DNA of 32,712 nt from Nostoc sp. NMS7 (GCF_017115085.1 NZ_JABXKJ010000200.1:1-32712); one strand, 5' to 3'; positions 1 to 7,776 are shown, counted from the stretch's first letter. Notes: a model not told the origin generated them from the letters alone. Numbers and translations: made by a program.

Positions 1-55
1 CGCAGAACCGATCCCATACGTTGGCGCTTTCGCGACGTTGTAAGGTTGTTGTCAT
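1..55 (-). CDS. psbA: Photosystem II reaction centre protein D1, 5' end only
   Basis: Only the first 18 codons lie in the window. They read MTTTLQRRESANVWDRFC, the typical cyanobacterial D1 amino terminus (MTTTLQ...ANVWxxFC). D1 is a thylakoid membrane core subunit of photosystem II that carries ligands of the oxygen-evolving cluster and the QB site; none of those residues are visible here. The ATG is at 53-55, about 50 nt downstream of a good promoter (114-142). Most cyanobacteria carry several psbA copies, and the visible part does not show which isoform this is. The gene continues past the left edge, so integrity cannot be judged. Confidence 0.9.
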   Translation of the reverse strand, partial: MTTTLQRRESANVWDRFC

Positions 56-113
56 TGTTTTATAAATGCGATTATTTGTGAATGAATTAGGTAGGTTTGG
101 CTACCTGTTACAC

Positions 114-142
114 ATCTTAAATAATTTATTGCGTTTTGTAAA
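114..142 (-). promoter_or_regulatory. psbA promoter
   Basis: On the minus strand TTTACA (137-142) and TAAGAT (114-119) are separated by exactly 17 nt, close to the -35/-10 arrangement described for psbA genes. Transcription would start near position 107 and give a 5' UTR of about 50 nt, AT-rich as usual for light-regulated psbA messages. Confidence 0.75.
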
Positions 143-758
143 GTACTTTCAGAAAAAATTTTCTCTTGGGATTTACGCACCCGCAACAGAAAATCTCCAA
201 TCCTCTGAAAAAGGGGACTTTGCCCACAACAGCGATGTCTACGATGGTTACTGAGCTTGCCGTTCGCGCAGCGTCTCGTAGAGAAGTACGGGCTAGGACT
301 ATGCACTTTATTCTTCTTTAATAGGACTTAAGCACACTCTGCGGATTCTTCTCTACCAGAGGCTGCGCGTAGCTTGCTTCCACTGTAGGGGTACGCGGAC
401 TAGCTAGCGCTGCGCTAAGGTAATTAAGTTTTGTAACGGGGATTTAGCGTCAAGTCGAGTCAGTGCGTTGGGCGGGTTTGCCGACTTGTTTGCCCGGCTT
501 CTCCCAAGGTGAGATAACTGGCATCGGAGCGCCACTTTGTAAAGAATAAGATACAATTTAGTGCAGCGGCAATTTCTGCTTGCGAGCGTTTAGGGCGGTA
601 ATGCGGTGCTAAAAATTAGGGGTATAAATGACCTGTTTAATAGTGCTGCATCTACGCCCAACCTAGGCATCGCAGCGAAATACCTGTTTTTATTGAGAAT
701 CTAGCTATGGGTTTCTGAGAATTAAACCCCGATCTCACTTTTTCGCGTTGCTCCCACC
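143..758. repeat. Non-coding stretch with dispersed palindromic repeats
   Basis: No convincing gene is seen between the psbA promoter and the monooxygenase stop codon. The stretch carries fragments typical of cyanobacterial small dispersed repeats: a GC-rich unit at 261-286 (a related unit is at 10331-10356), a second repeat-like block at 341-415, and part of the unit found whole at 16399 and 31456 (near 234-245). A short minus-strand open stretch (about 467-618) has no start site that I trust and no recognised match. Confidence 0.55.
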
Positions 759-1922
759 CTACCGCAGTACTGCCGTGGTCAAGGGAGTCACAGGCTCGGA
801 TACAGGTGTACGTCCCTGAACCATTGATAATTTGACCGTTGACAGGTGTGGCAAAACATGATTTCCAAACAGTTCACACTCTTCAATCAGAGGATAACCT
901 GACAAGATGAACGCCCTGATTCCCATATCCATATAACGATTTATCTTCCAGAGAATTTGCTCTGGTGTACCAACCAATGCTGCCCCACAGCCAGATCGCG
1001 CCCGACCAATACCACCCCACAACAGAGGCTCTAAGTAATCTGATGTGGATTTTGCCCGGATCTCATCCTGCCGTAAAACACCCAAAGATTTGTGGTCTTG
1101 TGTACGTTCTTTAAGGTTGAAGCCAGCTGGATCAAATTTTGACATCATACTCTGTGCCCAGGCGTGGGCTTCTTCTTCCGTTGAGCGCACAATAACATGA
1201 ACACGGAAACCAAAGTCAATCTGACGACCATATTTGGCTGCTCTAAAACTCATGTCCTGCATGGTTGCGTAAATGCTTTCTTCTGGTTCCGGCCACATCA
1301 GGTACACATCGCAATATTTGGCACACACCTCTTTTGAACCCTCTGAAATGCCACCAAAATATAGCAGTGGTCCGCCATTTTGCTGATAGGGCTTCACTGG
1401 GTCTGTGGTATCAAGTTTGACCTGATAGATTTCACCTTCAAAATCAATACTTTCCTTAGTCCAGGCTTGTTTGAGGATTTCAATAGTTTCGCAGCATCGT
1501 TTGTAACGCAGTTCGGGACTTTCTATTACACCAGGCAGATTGGAATTAATAATGTTGATAGTCAATCGACCTTTGAGAATATGATCCAGGGTAGCGATAT
1601 GACGCGCCAGCATGGTCGGGAAAATTTCGCCTGTCCGCAAAGCCGTCAGCATATTGATGCTCTCGGTTTGCGGGCCCATAGCAGAGGCAAACGGAATCAC
1701 TTCCTGCCCAACGAGGTATGAGGTCGGCAGCAGTATATTACCAAAGCCCATTCGCTCGGCGGTCAACATGATGTTTCGACAGTGTTCATAGTTGCTCCGG
1801 CGTTTTTCGTCTAGTACACCTAAATATTGTGTATCGCCCCCACAAAGGTCGTCAAACCAGGCAACTTCAGCGTTTGGTAATGGTGTTCGGATCGCAACAG
1901 ATTTTAGAGGTTCGGTGAGCAT
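759..1922 (-). CDS. LLM-class flavin-dependent monooxygenase, alkanesulfonate monooxygenase (SsuD)-like
   Basis: This 387-residue protein has the length and sequence character of SsuD-type bacterial luciferase-like monooxygenases, which use FMNH2 from a separate reductase and O2 to cleave alkanesulfonates to aldehyde and sulfite in the cytoplasm. Seen directly: an early AERMGF segment, the TALRTGEIFPTMLARHIATLD stretch near residues 90-112 followed by GRLTINIINS, a GGISEGSKEV segment, and a late LVGTPEQI motif before the last TIM-barrel strand, all typical of the family. No ABC transporter (SsuABC) or flavin reductase (SsuE) gene lies beside it, so the substrate is uncertain; another sulfonate or an unrelated compound is possible. 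No clear Shine-Dalgarno sequence precedes the ATG at 1922. The next gene upstream (pirin) is 315 nt away, so an operon is not certain. Confidence 0.85.
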   Translation of the reverse strand: MLTEPLKSVAIRTPLPNAEVAWFDDLCGGDTQYLGVLDEKRRSNYEHCRNIMLTAERMGFGNILLPTSYLVGQEVIPFASAMGPQTESINMLTALRTGEIFPTMLARHIATLDHILKGRLTINIINSNLPGVIESPELRYKRCCETIEILKQAWTKESIDFEGEIYQVKLDTTDPVKPYQQNGGPLLYFGGISEGSKEVCAKYCDVYLMWPEPEESIYATMQDMSFRAAKYGRQIDFGFRVHVIVRSTEEEAHAWAQSMMSKFDPAGFNLKERTQDHKSLGVLRQDEIRAKSTSDYLEPLLWGGIGRARSGCGAALVGTPEQILWKINRYMDMGIRAFILSGYPLIEECELFGNHVLPHLSTVKLSMVQGRTPVSEPVTPLTTAVLR

Positions 1923-2237
1923 TGGTTTGTGATTTTCATCTCAATGGCAAGTCCAAGTTATCGTGTTTCATAGCTGAAGGGGTATCCACTAACGTATGTG
2001 CCTGAAGGGGACACGTTGTAAACTTTTGTTGCAGAATCTGCTGAGGGGAAAGTTGTACCGCCCACAATATACGGGGCTTGTACCGAAAATCCTTTTTCTT
2101 CTCTGCTCCTGTGCCCCGGGAGCAATTTGCCAAGGGACAGAAACGACAATTCATTAGAAAGCTACTCAGGCGATCGCCTACACCACTCACTGACATATCG
2201 CAATCAAAACCTGTTAACGGGTTTAGGGGAGCGCCTA
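1923..2237. other. Intergenic region without a recognised gene
   Basis: Two overlapping minus-strand open frames (1936-2196 and 1958-2149) compete for this stretch and neither is recognised. The second ends in a Ser/Thr/Tyr/Gly-rich tail that looks somewhat protein-like, so a decayed gene cannot be excluded. The stretch may hold the leader of the downstream monooxygenase. Confidence 0.35.
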
Positions 2238-3122
2238 TTATAAAGGATTAGCCTCTGTCACCACTTCTGGTAGTGGAGCTAACTCTGTTTCATCTGGCAC
2301 ATTAGGAAAGCGACCGTCACGCCAATCGGCTTTTGCCTGCTCTATTCGCTCCCGTCGGCTAGACACAAAATTCCACCATTTGTAACGTGTACCCAATGGC
2401 TCACCGCCAATCACAATACACCGAGCAGCGGCAGCAGCAGAAACCTTGATTTCATGACCTGGCTGTACTATGGCGAGATGGTGTGCTTCTAGCGGTTCAT
2501 CGTTAATGCTTAATCCCTCTGTCACACTGTATACTGCTGTTTCTGAATAAATAGCAGGAATAGTGAAGTGAGCATTGACAGACAACACCCCATCTAAATA
2601 GAGGATGGGTGAAAAAACTTTCACAGGAGAGGTATAACCGTATGCTTCTCCAGCAATAAGTTTGATGGTAACGCCATTCTCTTCCCAGGTGGGAAGGGTT
2701 TGGGCAGGATAATGAGTGAACCAAGGCTCGGTTTCTTCATGTTCAATCGGCAAAGCAATCCAGGTTTGAATGCCATGAATGGTGGCTTCATTGGAACGGT
2801 CACTGTCGGGAGAGCGTTCTGAATGTACAATCCCCTTACCCGCCGTCATCCAGTTTACTGCACCCGATTGAATTTCCTGTACAGTACCTAAACTATCGCG
2901 GTGCATTATAGCACCATCAAACAAGTAAGTTAGCGTTGCCAGATTGATATGAGGATGTGGTCGTACATCAATTCCTTTGTTAGTCGGCAAAACGGACGGA
3001 CCAAAATGATCGAAAAAAATAAACGGGCCGACCATTTGGCGATCAGGGTATGGCAAACTGCGGCGAACAAAAAAACCGCCTAAATCTTTGGCTAATGGTT
3101 CAATCAGTTGAAGTGTTGCCAT
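2238..3122 (-). CDS. Pirin family protein (bicupin)
   Basis: The 294-residue product has the usual pirin length and an obvious N-terminal pirin cupin: GPFIFFDHFGP near residue 32, then the RPHPHINLATLTYLFDG motif near residues 54-70 and HRDSLG with VNWMTAGKGIVHSERSP. The two His of HPH, a later His and the Glu of HSE are the usual metal ligands. Bacterial pirins bind Fe or Mn; some have quercetin 2,3-dioxygenase activity and others regulate metabolic enzymes by binding. The C-terminal half (about residues 170-265) fits the second, degenerate cupin domain. It lies in a run of redox and stress genes on the same strand. The start is the ATG at 3122; no strong ribosome binding site is visible. 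Confidence 0.92.
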   Translation of the reverse strand: MATLQLIEPLAKDLGGFFVRRSLPYPDRQMVGPFIFFDHFGPSVLPTNKGIDVRPHPHINLATLTYLFDGAIMHRDSLGTVQEIQSGAVNWMTAGKGIVHSERSPDSDRSNEATIHGIQTWIALPIEHEETEPWFTHYPAQTLPTWEENGVTIKLIAGEAYGYTSPVKVFSPILYLDGVLSVNAHFTIPAIYSETAVYSVTEGLSINDEPLEAHHLAIVQPGHEIKVSAAAAARCIVIGGEPLGTRYKWWNFVSSRRERIEQAKADWRDGRFPNVPDETELAPLPEVVTEANPL

Positions 3123-3226
3123 AAGTCATAGGGGGTAACGGGTGAAGCTAAAATTATTATAAGTTTACTAAACGGAAAAGTTATTGGCGGGAGTTGAGCA
3201 TCTAGTAGGTTTAATCTTAACAACAC

Positions 3227-3270
3227 TGCGCCATACAAAGGAAATTGCTTATCCACCTTTGTATGGCGCA
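3227..3270. repeat. Perfect 15-bp inverted repeat (hairpin)
   Basis: Arms 3227-3241 and 3256-3270 are exact reverse complements (TGCGCCATACAAAGG) around a 14-nt loop. It lies about 100 bp upstream of the pirin start, between that gene and a decayed frame. No T-run follows on either strand, so it is not a classical intrinsic terminator. Confidence 0.85.
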
Positions 3271-3416
3271 CTCTATCGCCCACCCGGAGGTGTACGTTTG
3301 CGGGTAAAGGAGGACTTGCCATCCTGATATTTCAAAAACCTTTACAAATATTAGGGTTTGCAATTCTAAGTGCTACACCAGAAGTTAAAAGTTCTGGTGT
3401 TGATTTCTATAATGCT

Positions 3417-3863
3417 TTAATATGGGGTGCCCCCGCAACATTGGTAACGAGTCAGATTAGTAATTTCTAGTTGCGTTCCTTGGATTGTTTGGATCAGGGC
3501 AGATGGTCCTGGTTCTGTTTCCCGCCTTCGCTCCATCGCCACTGCTGTGTTAAACTTTTTATCAAACTCGTGTTTTGCAGCGATCGCTGCAAATCTCTGC
3601 TGTCAGATTCGGGTATAAGCTGGCTTTTGCCACACCAATGCAGTCAGCATCGTAGTCTCGTGCTTGGCGTTCTGATTCGGTTTCTGCTGGATCTATAAAA
3701 CCCACATTCCGCACCCTAGTGGAAGGGTTGGAGTAGCAATCACCGCGAAAACTCCACCTATAGCCTGAGCAACTCTTCCGGGGGTCAATTTATCCATTGA
3801 CTTCTGCCAGGGGAGAGGATTATCAGCAACGATATCACGAGCTAACCATAATTCCCAAGTCAT
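3417..3863 (-). pseudogene. Frameshifted hypothetical gene
   Basis: On the minus strand an ATG at 3863 (MTWELWLARDIVADN...) runs 56 codons to a TAG at 3693-3695. A protein-like sequence then continues in a second frame (VRNVGFIDPAETESERQARD...) to a TGA, and in a third (FAAIAAKHEFDKKF..., ending TRYQCCGGTPY) to 3417. Joined, they give roughly 145 residues with a charged, soluble second half. I do not recognise the family. The serial frame changes suggest an old decayed gene rather than one mutation; chance open frames remain possible. Confidence 0.45.
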
Positions 3864-3959
3864 TAATGCTCAGTATATAGCACTTTAAAGTACGTAAGCT
3901 TGATTAGCGATCGCTCTTTGGGGAAAAACTTTTTGGTTTACTGGTTTATAGATTCAACT

Positions 3960-4277
3960 TCAGGTATGCAGAAAGGCGAGATTGTCCAGGGCATGGAGTG
4001 CATGAGGTGTGTTTGCAGGTATATAAACAAATACGCCCGGTTGCAAAGTAATTTCCTGTTCTTCCAGGGTGAGTACTCCGCATCCTGCGATGATCGTCAC
4101 CGAAATAGGACGCGGGGCAGTATGCTCAGGCATTTTTGTTCCGGCAGTGAGACAGAGTAACGAGAAACTGTTTTGTTCATTTTTTACTAATGCTTTGCGA
4201 GTCACTCCGGGTTTTGTATAGTCTGCCAATTCGTGTAGATTGACTGTCACCTCAGCATCATTTTTTAAGATAGACAT
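3960..4277 (-). CDS. Small cupin-domain protein
   Basis: This 105-residue protein is a single conserved-barrel cupin. The motif 1 region (EHTAPRPISVTIIAGCGVLTLEEQ) and motif 2 region (LQPGVFVYIPANTPHAL) are clear. Motif 1 has one His (EHTAP) where many metal cupins have two, and motif 2 supplies another (TPHAL), so the metal site may be reduced. The start has a strong AAGGAG ribosome binding site. It begins 31 nt after the upstream methyltransferase stop and probably shares its transcript. Small cupins of this kind often act in stress response or bind small ligands; the substrate cannot be told from sequence. Confidence 0.85.
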   Translation of the reverse strand: MSILKNDAEVTVNLHELADYTKPGVTRKALVKNEQNSFSLLCLTAGTKMPEHTAPRPISVTIIAGCGVLTLEEQEITLQPGVFVYIPANTPHALHALDNLAFLHT

Positions 4278-4308
4278 TATATTTGCTCCTTTGTTGTTTT
4301 AAGATTGA

Positions 4309-5100
4309 TTAAGAGTCTCGAACAGCACACAAAGCGATGTAGCCCAAGTTTTGTTGGTGTTGAGTCAAGACTCGCCGCATCTTGATGATGCGATCGCGGA
4401 TCACAGGCTGAGTCAGAATATTCCAGATCATCTGAACTGTATGGGCTACCCCTTCGTCTTGTAGCACCTGAGCCGGATCGAGCAATTTCATTGCACCTGT
4501 TTTCTGCCGCATGACGGTCAGCCCCGCCTGATTGAAGGTGTCGATCCAGTTCAATTCTGGTAGTGGTGTAGCATTCACACGCATCACTTGCGTCAGGTTT
4601 TGGTGCAGTAATTCCAAATGGTCACGCGCTAGTAGTTCATGGCTGAGAAATTTGCCACCGACTTTAAGCCGATCGCGCACACCTGCGAGAATTTTAGCTT
4701 TGCCAGCAGACGTTTGCATGGTGAGAATTGCCTCTGCTAATACATAGTCAAACGATGCCGAAATAGTTTCTAGCTGAAAAATATTGCCTTGGATAAACTG
4801 AACCTGACGATCTAAGCCAGCCGATCGCGCTTTAACTTGGGCAAGCGCCACTCGGTTGGAATCTTTTTCAATACCAACAACTTGCACATTGTAGTGTTTT
4901 GCCAGAGCGATCGCGCTATTTCCTAACCCAGAAGCGAGTTCCAGAACGGTTTCACCAGGCTGGAAATTCGCCCATTCAAAGAGCTGTTCGGTGGCGGCGC
5001 GTCCACCTGGACGGAGAACCGTTTTACCCGCAGCCGCCAGGACAACATGACTTGGTGCTGTTGTCAGATTGAGAGTAGTTTGTGTGATCGTTCGGTTCAT
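4309..5100 (-). CDS. Class I SAM-dependent methyltransferase
   Basis: The 263-residue protein has a Rossmann-type methyltransferase core. Motif I is VLELASGLGNSAIALA (residues about 54-69), followed by the acidic end of strand 2 (VVGIEKDS) and a motif II/III region (FDYVLAEAILTM). Methyl transfer from S-adenosylmethionine in the cytoplasm is safe to infer; the acceptor is unknown. It is the first gene of a likely two-gene unit with the cupin 31 nt downstream. Family members of this kind act on small molecules such as quinones, sterol-like compounds or metalloids, but no motif here decides among these. Confidence 0.82.
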   Translation of the reverse strand: MNRTITQTTLNLTTAPSHVVLAAAGKTVLRPGGRAATEQLFEWANFQPGETVLELASGLGNSAIALAKHYNVQVVGIEKDSNRVALAQVKARSAGLDRQVQFIQGNIFQLETISASFDYVLAEAILTMQTSAGKAKILAGVRDRLKVGGKFLSHELLARDHLELLHQNLTQVMRVNATPLPELNWIDTFNQAGLTVMRQKTGAMKLLDPAQVLQDEGVAHTVQMIWNILTQPVIRDRIIKMRRVLTQHQQNLGYIALCAVRDS

Positions 5101-5131
5101 AATTCTCTTGTGCTGCTATTTGAGACAGCTT

Positions 5132-5309
5132 TTAATTGCTTGAGTACGCGCAACTGTAGATTTCGATGAAAGATTCCAACGGTTGTAGAAGCTTGTTGAT
5201 GATTGGATCATCAGATTTAAGAATGCCGCGATCGCTGCTCCAACAACGTCGCCACAATGTGTTGGATGTGTCGGAGTAATGGGTAAGAGCAATACGGACA
5301 GTCGTGCAT
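5132..5309 (-). pseudogene. Remnant of a small Cys/His-rich cyanobacterial protein
   Basis: From an ATG at 5309 the minus strand reads MHDCPYCSYPLLRHIQH. This resembles the start of small cyanobacterial zinc-ribbon-like proteins (CPxCSxxLLRHIR...) that normally continue with a second CxxC pair. Here the frame soon stops (...RSRHS). In another frame the DNA reads HNVWRRCW...RGILKSDDPIINKLLQPLESF up to a stop at 5132. A one-base frameshift would explain the break. The match is from memory of a family pattern and is moderate at best. Confidence 0.4.
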
Positions 5310-5330
5310 GATCGTTACCTCTATCATTGC

Positions 5331-5813
5331 TTACGGAAACACAATTTTAGGAGCATATGCATGTCCTAGATGAAGATAGGCAGCTGATCGCAACACGATT
5401 TCGGAGTAGAGAATCTTTTGAATCTCCAGGCTGGGAACTCGTTTTGCGGTGAAGTTGTAAACTGCGATTTCCCCTGCCAAACTGAAATCACTGTCCGTCA
5501 AGTAGTGGTCATAGTCGTGCATTCCCTGGAAAATAAACCCATAAATTGGATTGGGATATACAGAAGAATCATAACTATCCGCAGAAACCCAAAGATGACT
5601 TTGCTCAATATCAGCAAACATCGCTTCAGCGTTGTCATACCGCATGTAATCGGAAAACTGTAGATTCAAAGGCAGTTGATGGAACTCATCCATCAGCCAG
5701 TCACAGAGTTGGGTGATGGTTTGATCAGAAATCTTAGCTGGCTTGCCTTCCAGATAGAGTTTGGCGAGCGTTTCTACTTTATATGAGGTTGTCTTTACTT
5801 TTGTAAGAGTCAT
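5331..5813 (-). CDS. Conserved hypothetical protein with a possible metal site
   Basis: This 160-residue soluble protein starts at an ATG preceded by GAGGGTAG. I do not recognise a named family. The central part is rich in aromatic and acidic residues. A block FQGMHDYDHYLTDSDF is followed by a conserved-looking Glu (AGEIAVYNF) and later LYSEIVLRSAAYLHLGHAYAPK. The spacing of His-Asp-x-x-His, the two Glu and the late His suggests a possible all-helical metal-binding protein (inference only). Its upstream region carries the 10-mer CTAGCTCATA (5877-5886), identical to a half-site of the palindrome in front of the globin and Crp/Fnr genes, so it may belong to that regulon. Confidence 0.7.
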   Translation of the reverse strand: MTLTKVKTTSYKVETLAKLYLEGKPAKISDQTITQLCDWLMDEFHQLPLNLQFSDYMRYDNAEAMFADIEQSHLWVSADSYDSSVYPNPIYGFIFQGMHDYDHYLTDSDFSLAGEIAVYNFTAKRVPSLEIQKILYSEIVLRSAAYLHLGHAYAPKIVFP

Positions 5814-5876
5814 ATCGCTACCCTCTTTCCCTTAATTACCTTTACTCTGACAGTTTCCATCAACAACTTCTTTGAT

Positions 5877-5886
5877 CTAGCTCATA
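5877..5886. promoter_or_regulatory. Half-site copy of the palindrome
   Basis: CTAGCTCATA is identical to the right half of the dyad at 6483-6502 and lies 64 bp upstream of the hypothetical gene that starts at 5813. A 10-base match in an AT-rich region could be chance, but its position makes a weak or decayed operator plausible. Confidence 0.35.
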
Positions 5887-5930
5887 GTTGTAGGAGATTA
5901 CAGGTTGACTCTTGCTTCAAGCAAGGAGCA

Positions 5931-5977
5931 GCCTAAACCGAGCGGAATGATTTTATTGGCTTTAACTCGGCTTAGGC
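5931..5977. terminator. Stem-loop between globin remnant and hypothetical gene
   Basis: GCCTAAACCGAG (5931-5942) pairs with CTCGGCTTAGGC (5966-5977) with one mismatch that can form a G-U pair. It lies over the 3' end of the globin reading. No T-run follows, so the terminator role is tentative. Confidence 0.35.
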
Positions 5978-5979
5978 TT

Positions 5980-6428
5980 CTAAACTTGTTGAGCATGAGG
6001 AGTCAGAATCTCGGATGAGTAGTCTGTACCGCTCAACATTAATTCAGTCACGACTGTATACGCCTCAATCCATGCCTGCTCAGTATTCGGTGTCTAGGCA
6101 CTCCCCAAGTAAATCGAAAACGTTTTTAACAACGTACTACCCTACCTACCATCGGATAATGTTCAGGCAGCACGCCATACTTAACATGTCGAGTTCCTAG
6201 TCCTTGAAGTGCGTTAGACAAAATGTCGGTGTTGCGGAGATTTTCTACAACCAGAACAAGTGATTTGAAAAGTTGCTTGGCTTGCTTTCCCATGTGAGTA
6301 TTAGCAAACAGTGGCTTGACCTCTGGATAGTCCGCAAACAAAGTTTTATAAAAGTGAGCCATAAACTCGGTTTCCTGGGCTTTAATCTGCAAAAAACTGG
6401 ATTCCAACAATTCAATGTTTAAAGACAT
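5980..6428 (-). pseudogene. Broken single-domain globin (bacterial haemoglobin / flavohaemoglobin globin domain type)
   Basis: From the ATG at 6428, 95 residues read as a globin, including helix E/F text and the proximal-His block TRHVKYGVLPEHYPMVG (His81). A tandem 5-base duplication (CTACC twice, 6137-6146) then shifts the frame and stops it after 100 codons. Removing five bases restores TLLKTFSIYLGSA, a TAG at 6094-6096 where the family has Trp (xDWTP), then TPNTEQAWIEAYTVVTELM... to a natural stop at 5980. The repaired length is about 147 residues, normal for this family. Two independent lesions argue for a true pseudogene. A functional copy would bind haem and detoxify NO or handle O2, consistent with the divergent Crp/Fnr regulator and the nrtS remnant nearby. 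Confidence 0.85.
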
Positions 6429-6482
6429 ATATTCAGTTCCTCTTGTTTACTGTTTATAGTTTGCTAAATTCCTGTGAATCCC

Positions 6483-6502
6483 TTTATGAGCTAGCTCATA
6501 AA
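6483..6502. promoter_or_regulatory. 20-bp perfect palindrome, likely Crp/Fnr-family operator
   Basis: TTTATGAGCTAGCTCATAAA is a perfect dyad in the 146-nt region between the divergent globin remnant and the Crp/Fnr-type gene. It is centred about 65 bp from the globin start and 82 bp from the regulator start. Its size and position fit a dimeric winged-helix regulator. The inner 10-mer recurs at 5877-5886 in front of the next gene. Confidence 0.6.
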
Positions 6503-6574
6503 AGCGTTTAAACATGCGAAAAAGTTAGATTAGAGAAGAAAATGATCGGATTGCTTGATTAGGGTGGCTCAACA

Positions 6575-7273
6575 ATGCAAGTTACGATTGAACAATTGCG
6601 GCAAATTTCACTTTTTTCTGGACTCGATCTAGATCAGCTTGTCCAGTTGCGAACTCATGCTGTAGTTAAACAGTATTTGCGGGGAGAAATTATTCTGCAT
6701 GAGGGCGATCGCTTGCCTGCTAAACTCTTTGCTGTTCTGGGTGGCAGAATTGAAATCAAGAAAACTGCTGCTACAGGTAAAGAAACGATTTTGCGAATCT
6801 TACCTGCGGGAGAACTTTTTGCTGCGCCTGCGCTATTTGGCGATGGTGTGGCTCCGGCAACGGTGGTGGCTGAACAGGACTGTCAAATTCTCACGATTGA
6901 ACGCACTACTCTACTAGAAATGATTCAGAACACTCCAGAATTGGCATTGCAGATTATTGCAGTCCTGACTGAGCGCCTCCAACTTCTGCATCAAGTTGTG
7001 CATGGATTGGCTTCGGAGCGGGCGATCGTGCGGTTGGCGCAATTTATACAGGCGGCTGCGATCGCTGAAGGAACAGATGTAACTGAACATGGATTACAGT
7101 TGCGATCGCGTTTGCCCTACTACCAAATTGCTCGCAGCATCGGGATTACGTATGAAGAATGTGTCCGACTGTTCAAGCAGATTCAGGCAGTTGTCACTTA
7201 CCAGCGAGGCGGTAAGATTCTGGTGTTAGACCAAATGAAGTTAGATGCGATCGCCAATGGGCAAACGATGTGA
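6575..7273 (+). CDS. Crp/Fnr family transcriptional regulator
   Basis: The 232-residue protein has the Crp/Fnr layout. Residues about 10-125 form a cyclic-nucleotide-binding-like beta-roll (ISLFSGLDLDQLVQL, ILHEGDRLPAKLFAVLGGRIEI, ILPAGELFAAPALFG). A long dimer helix follows at about 125-160, then a C-terminal winged helix with YYQIARSIGITYEECVRLFKQI as the HTH. The four N-terminal Cys of an Fnr iron-sulfur sensor are absent, and the cAMP-pocket Arg-Ser/Thr pair is not evident, so the ligand may be something else (haem/NO or none). It is divergent from the broken globin, with a 20-bp palindrome between them. That arrangement resembles NO- or nitrite-responsive Crp/Fnr regulators (NnrR/DNR-like), an inference from context. 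It is the only plus-strand gene between psbA and the haemagglutinin. Confidence 0.9.
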   Translation: MQVTIEQLRQISLFSGLDLDQLVQLRTHAVVKQYLRGEIILHEGDRLPAKLFAVLGGRIEIKKTAATGKETILRILPAGELFAAPALFGDGVAPATVVAEQDCQILTIERTTLLEMIQNTPELALQIIAVLTERLQLLHQVVHGLASERAIVRLAQFIQAAAIAEGTDVTEHGLQLRSRLPYYQIARSIGITYEECVRLFKQIQAVVTYQRGGKILVLDQMKLDAIANGQTM

Positions 7274-7449
7274 CGATTGTTTGTACCATTTTAGTGTCGC
7301 AAACTCCAAAGGCAAAGCGGATGACCCGATTAAGTACTTAGCTGCCCCAGAGAATCAAGACTTAGGCGTGGTTAAATATCTCCGAAAGCCAGTCTCCAGG
7401 CTGGATTTATCCCCTTTTCCTGCACCCTCTTGACAAATGTGCAATTACC

Positions 7450-7674
7450 TTAACCTCTCACAGATGCATGCTGTCCATGAATGCTGACTGTGTAAGGAAC
7501 AAGATAGGTTACAAGTCCAGCAAGCCAACGATCGCGGTTCATTTTTCCCTCTAGAACAGCTGCCCCATGATTCACGATAAATAGGGTTGTTCCAACGACT
7601 AAAGCAACACGAATTGCGGTTGGCTTCAAGGAGGGGTCGGTTCAAGCTGCATAGAACTGATTGATCATCTTCAT
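7450..7674 (-). pseudogene. nrtS: nrtS-like nitrate/nitrite transporter gene with an in-frame TGA
   Basis: From an ATG at 7674 (AAGGATG just upstream) the frame reads MKMINQFYAA, then TGA at 7642-7644, then TDPSLKPTAIRVALVVGTTLF, IVNHGAAVLEGKMNRDRW and LAGLVTYLVPYTVSIHG to TAA at 7450. Without the TGA the length is 74 codons. The NHG...GKM.RDRW...TYLVPY.V..HG pattern and two membrane segments match NrtS, a small cyanobacterial nitrate/nitrite transporter. TGA sits where a Trp (TGG) would be natural, so a single G-to-A change explains it. Translation could instead begin at the TTG five codons later, keeping both membrane segments, but that codon has no Shine-Dalgarno sequence. Either a pseudogene or a shortened functional gene. 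Confidence 0.75.
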
Positions 7675-7776
7675 CCTTGTAGATTCCTAATATTCATAAG
7701 GTAGAAGAGACGGTGATTCCAAAAGGTTAATGTGCTACTCAAGCACTGCGATCTTTGATCTTTCACCGAAATTTTT

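Noticed and set aside
3104..3322. Minus-strand frame over the start of the pirin gene
   Set aside because: It overlaps the pirin start, crosses the 15-bp inverted repeat and looks like no known protein.
7245..7433. Plus-strand frame starting inside the 3' end of the Crp/Fnr gene
   Set aside because: It begins within the regulator's last codons in another frame, shows no domain-like sequence, and has no ribosome binding site of its own.
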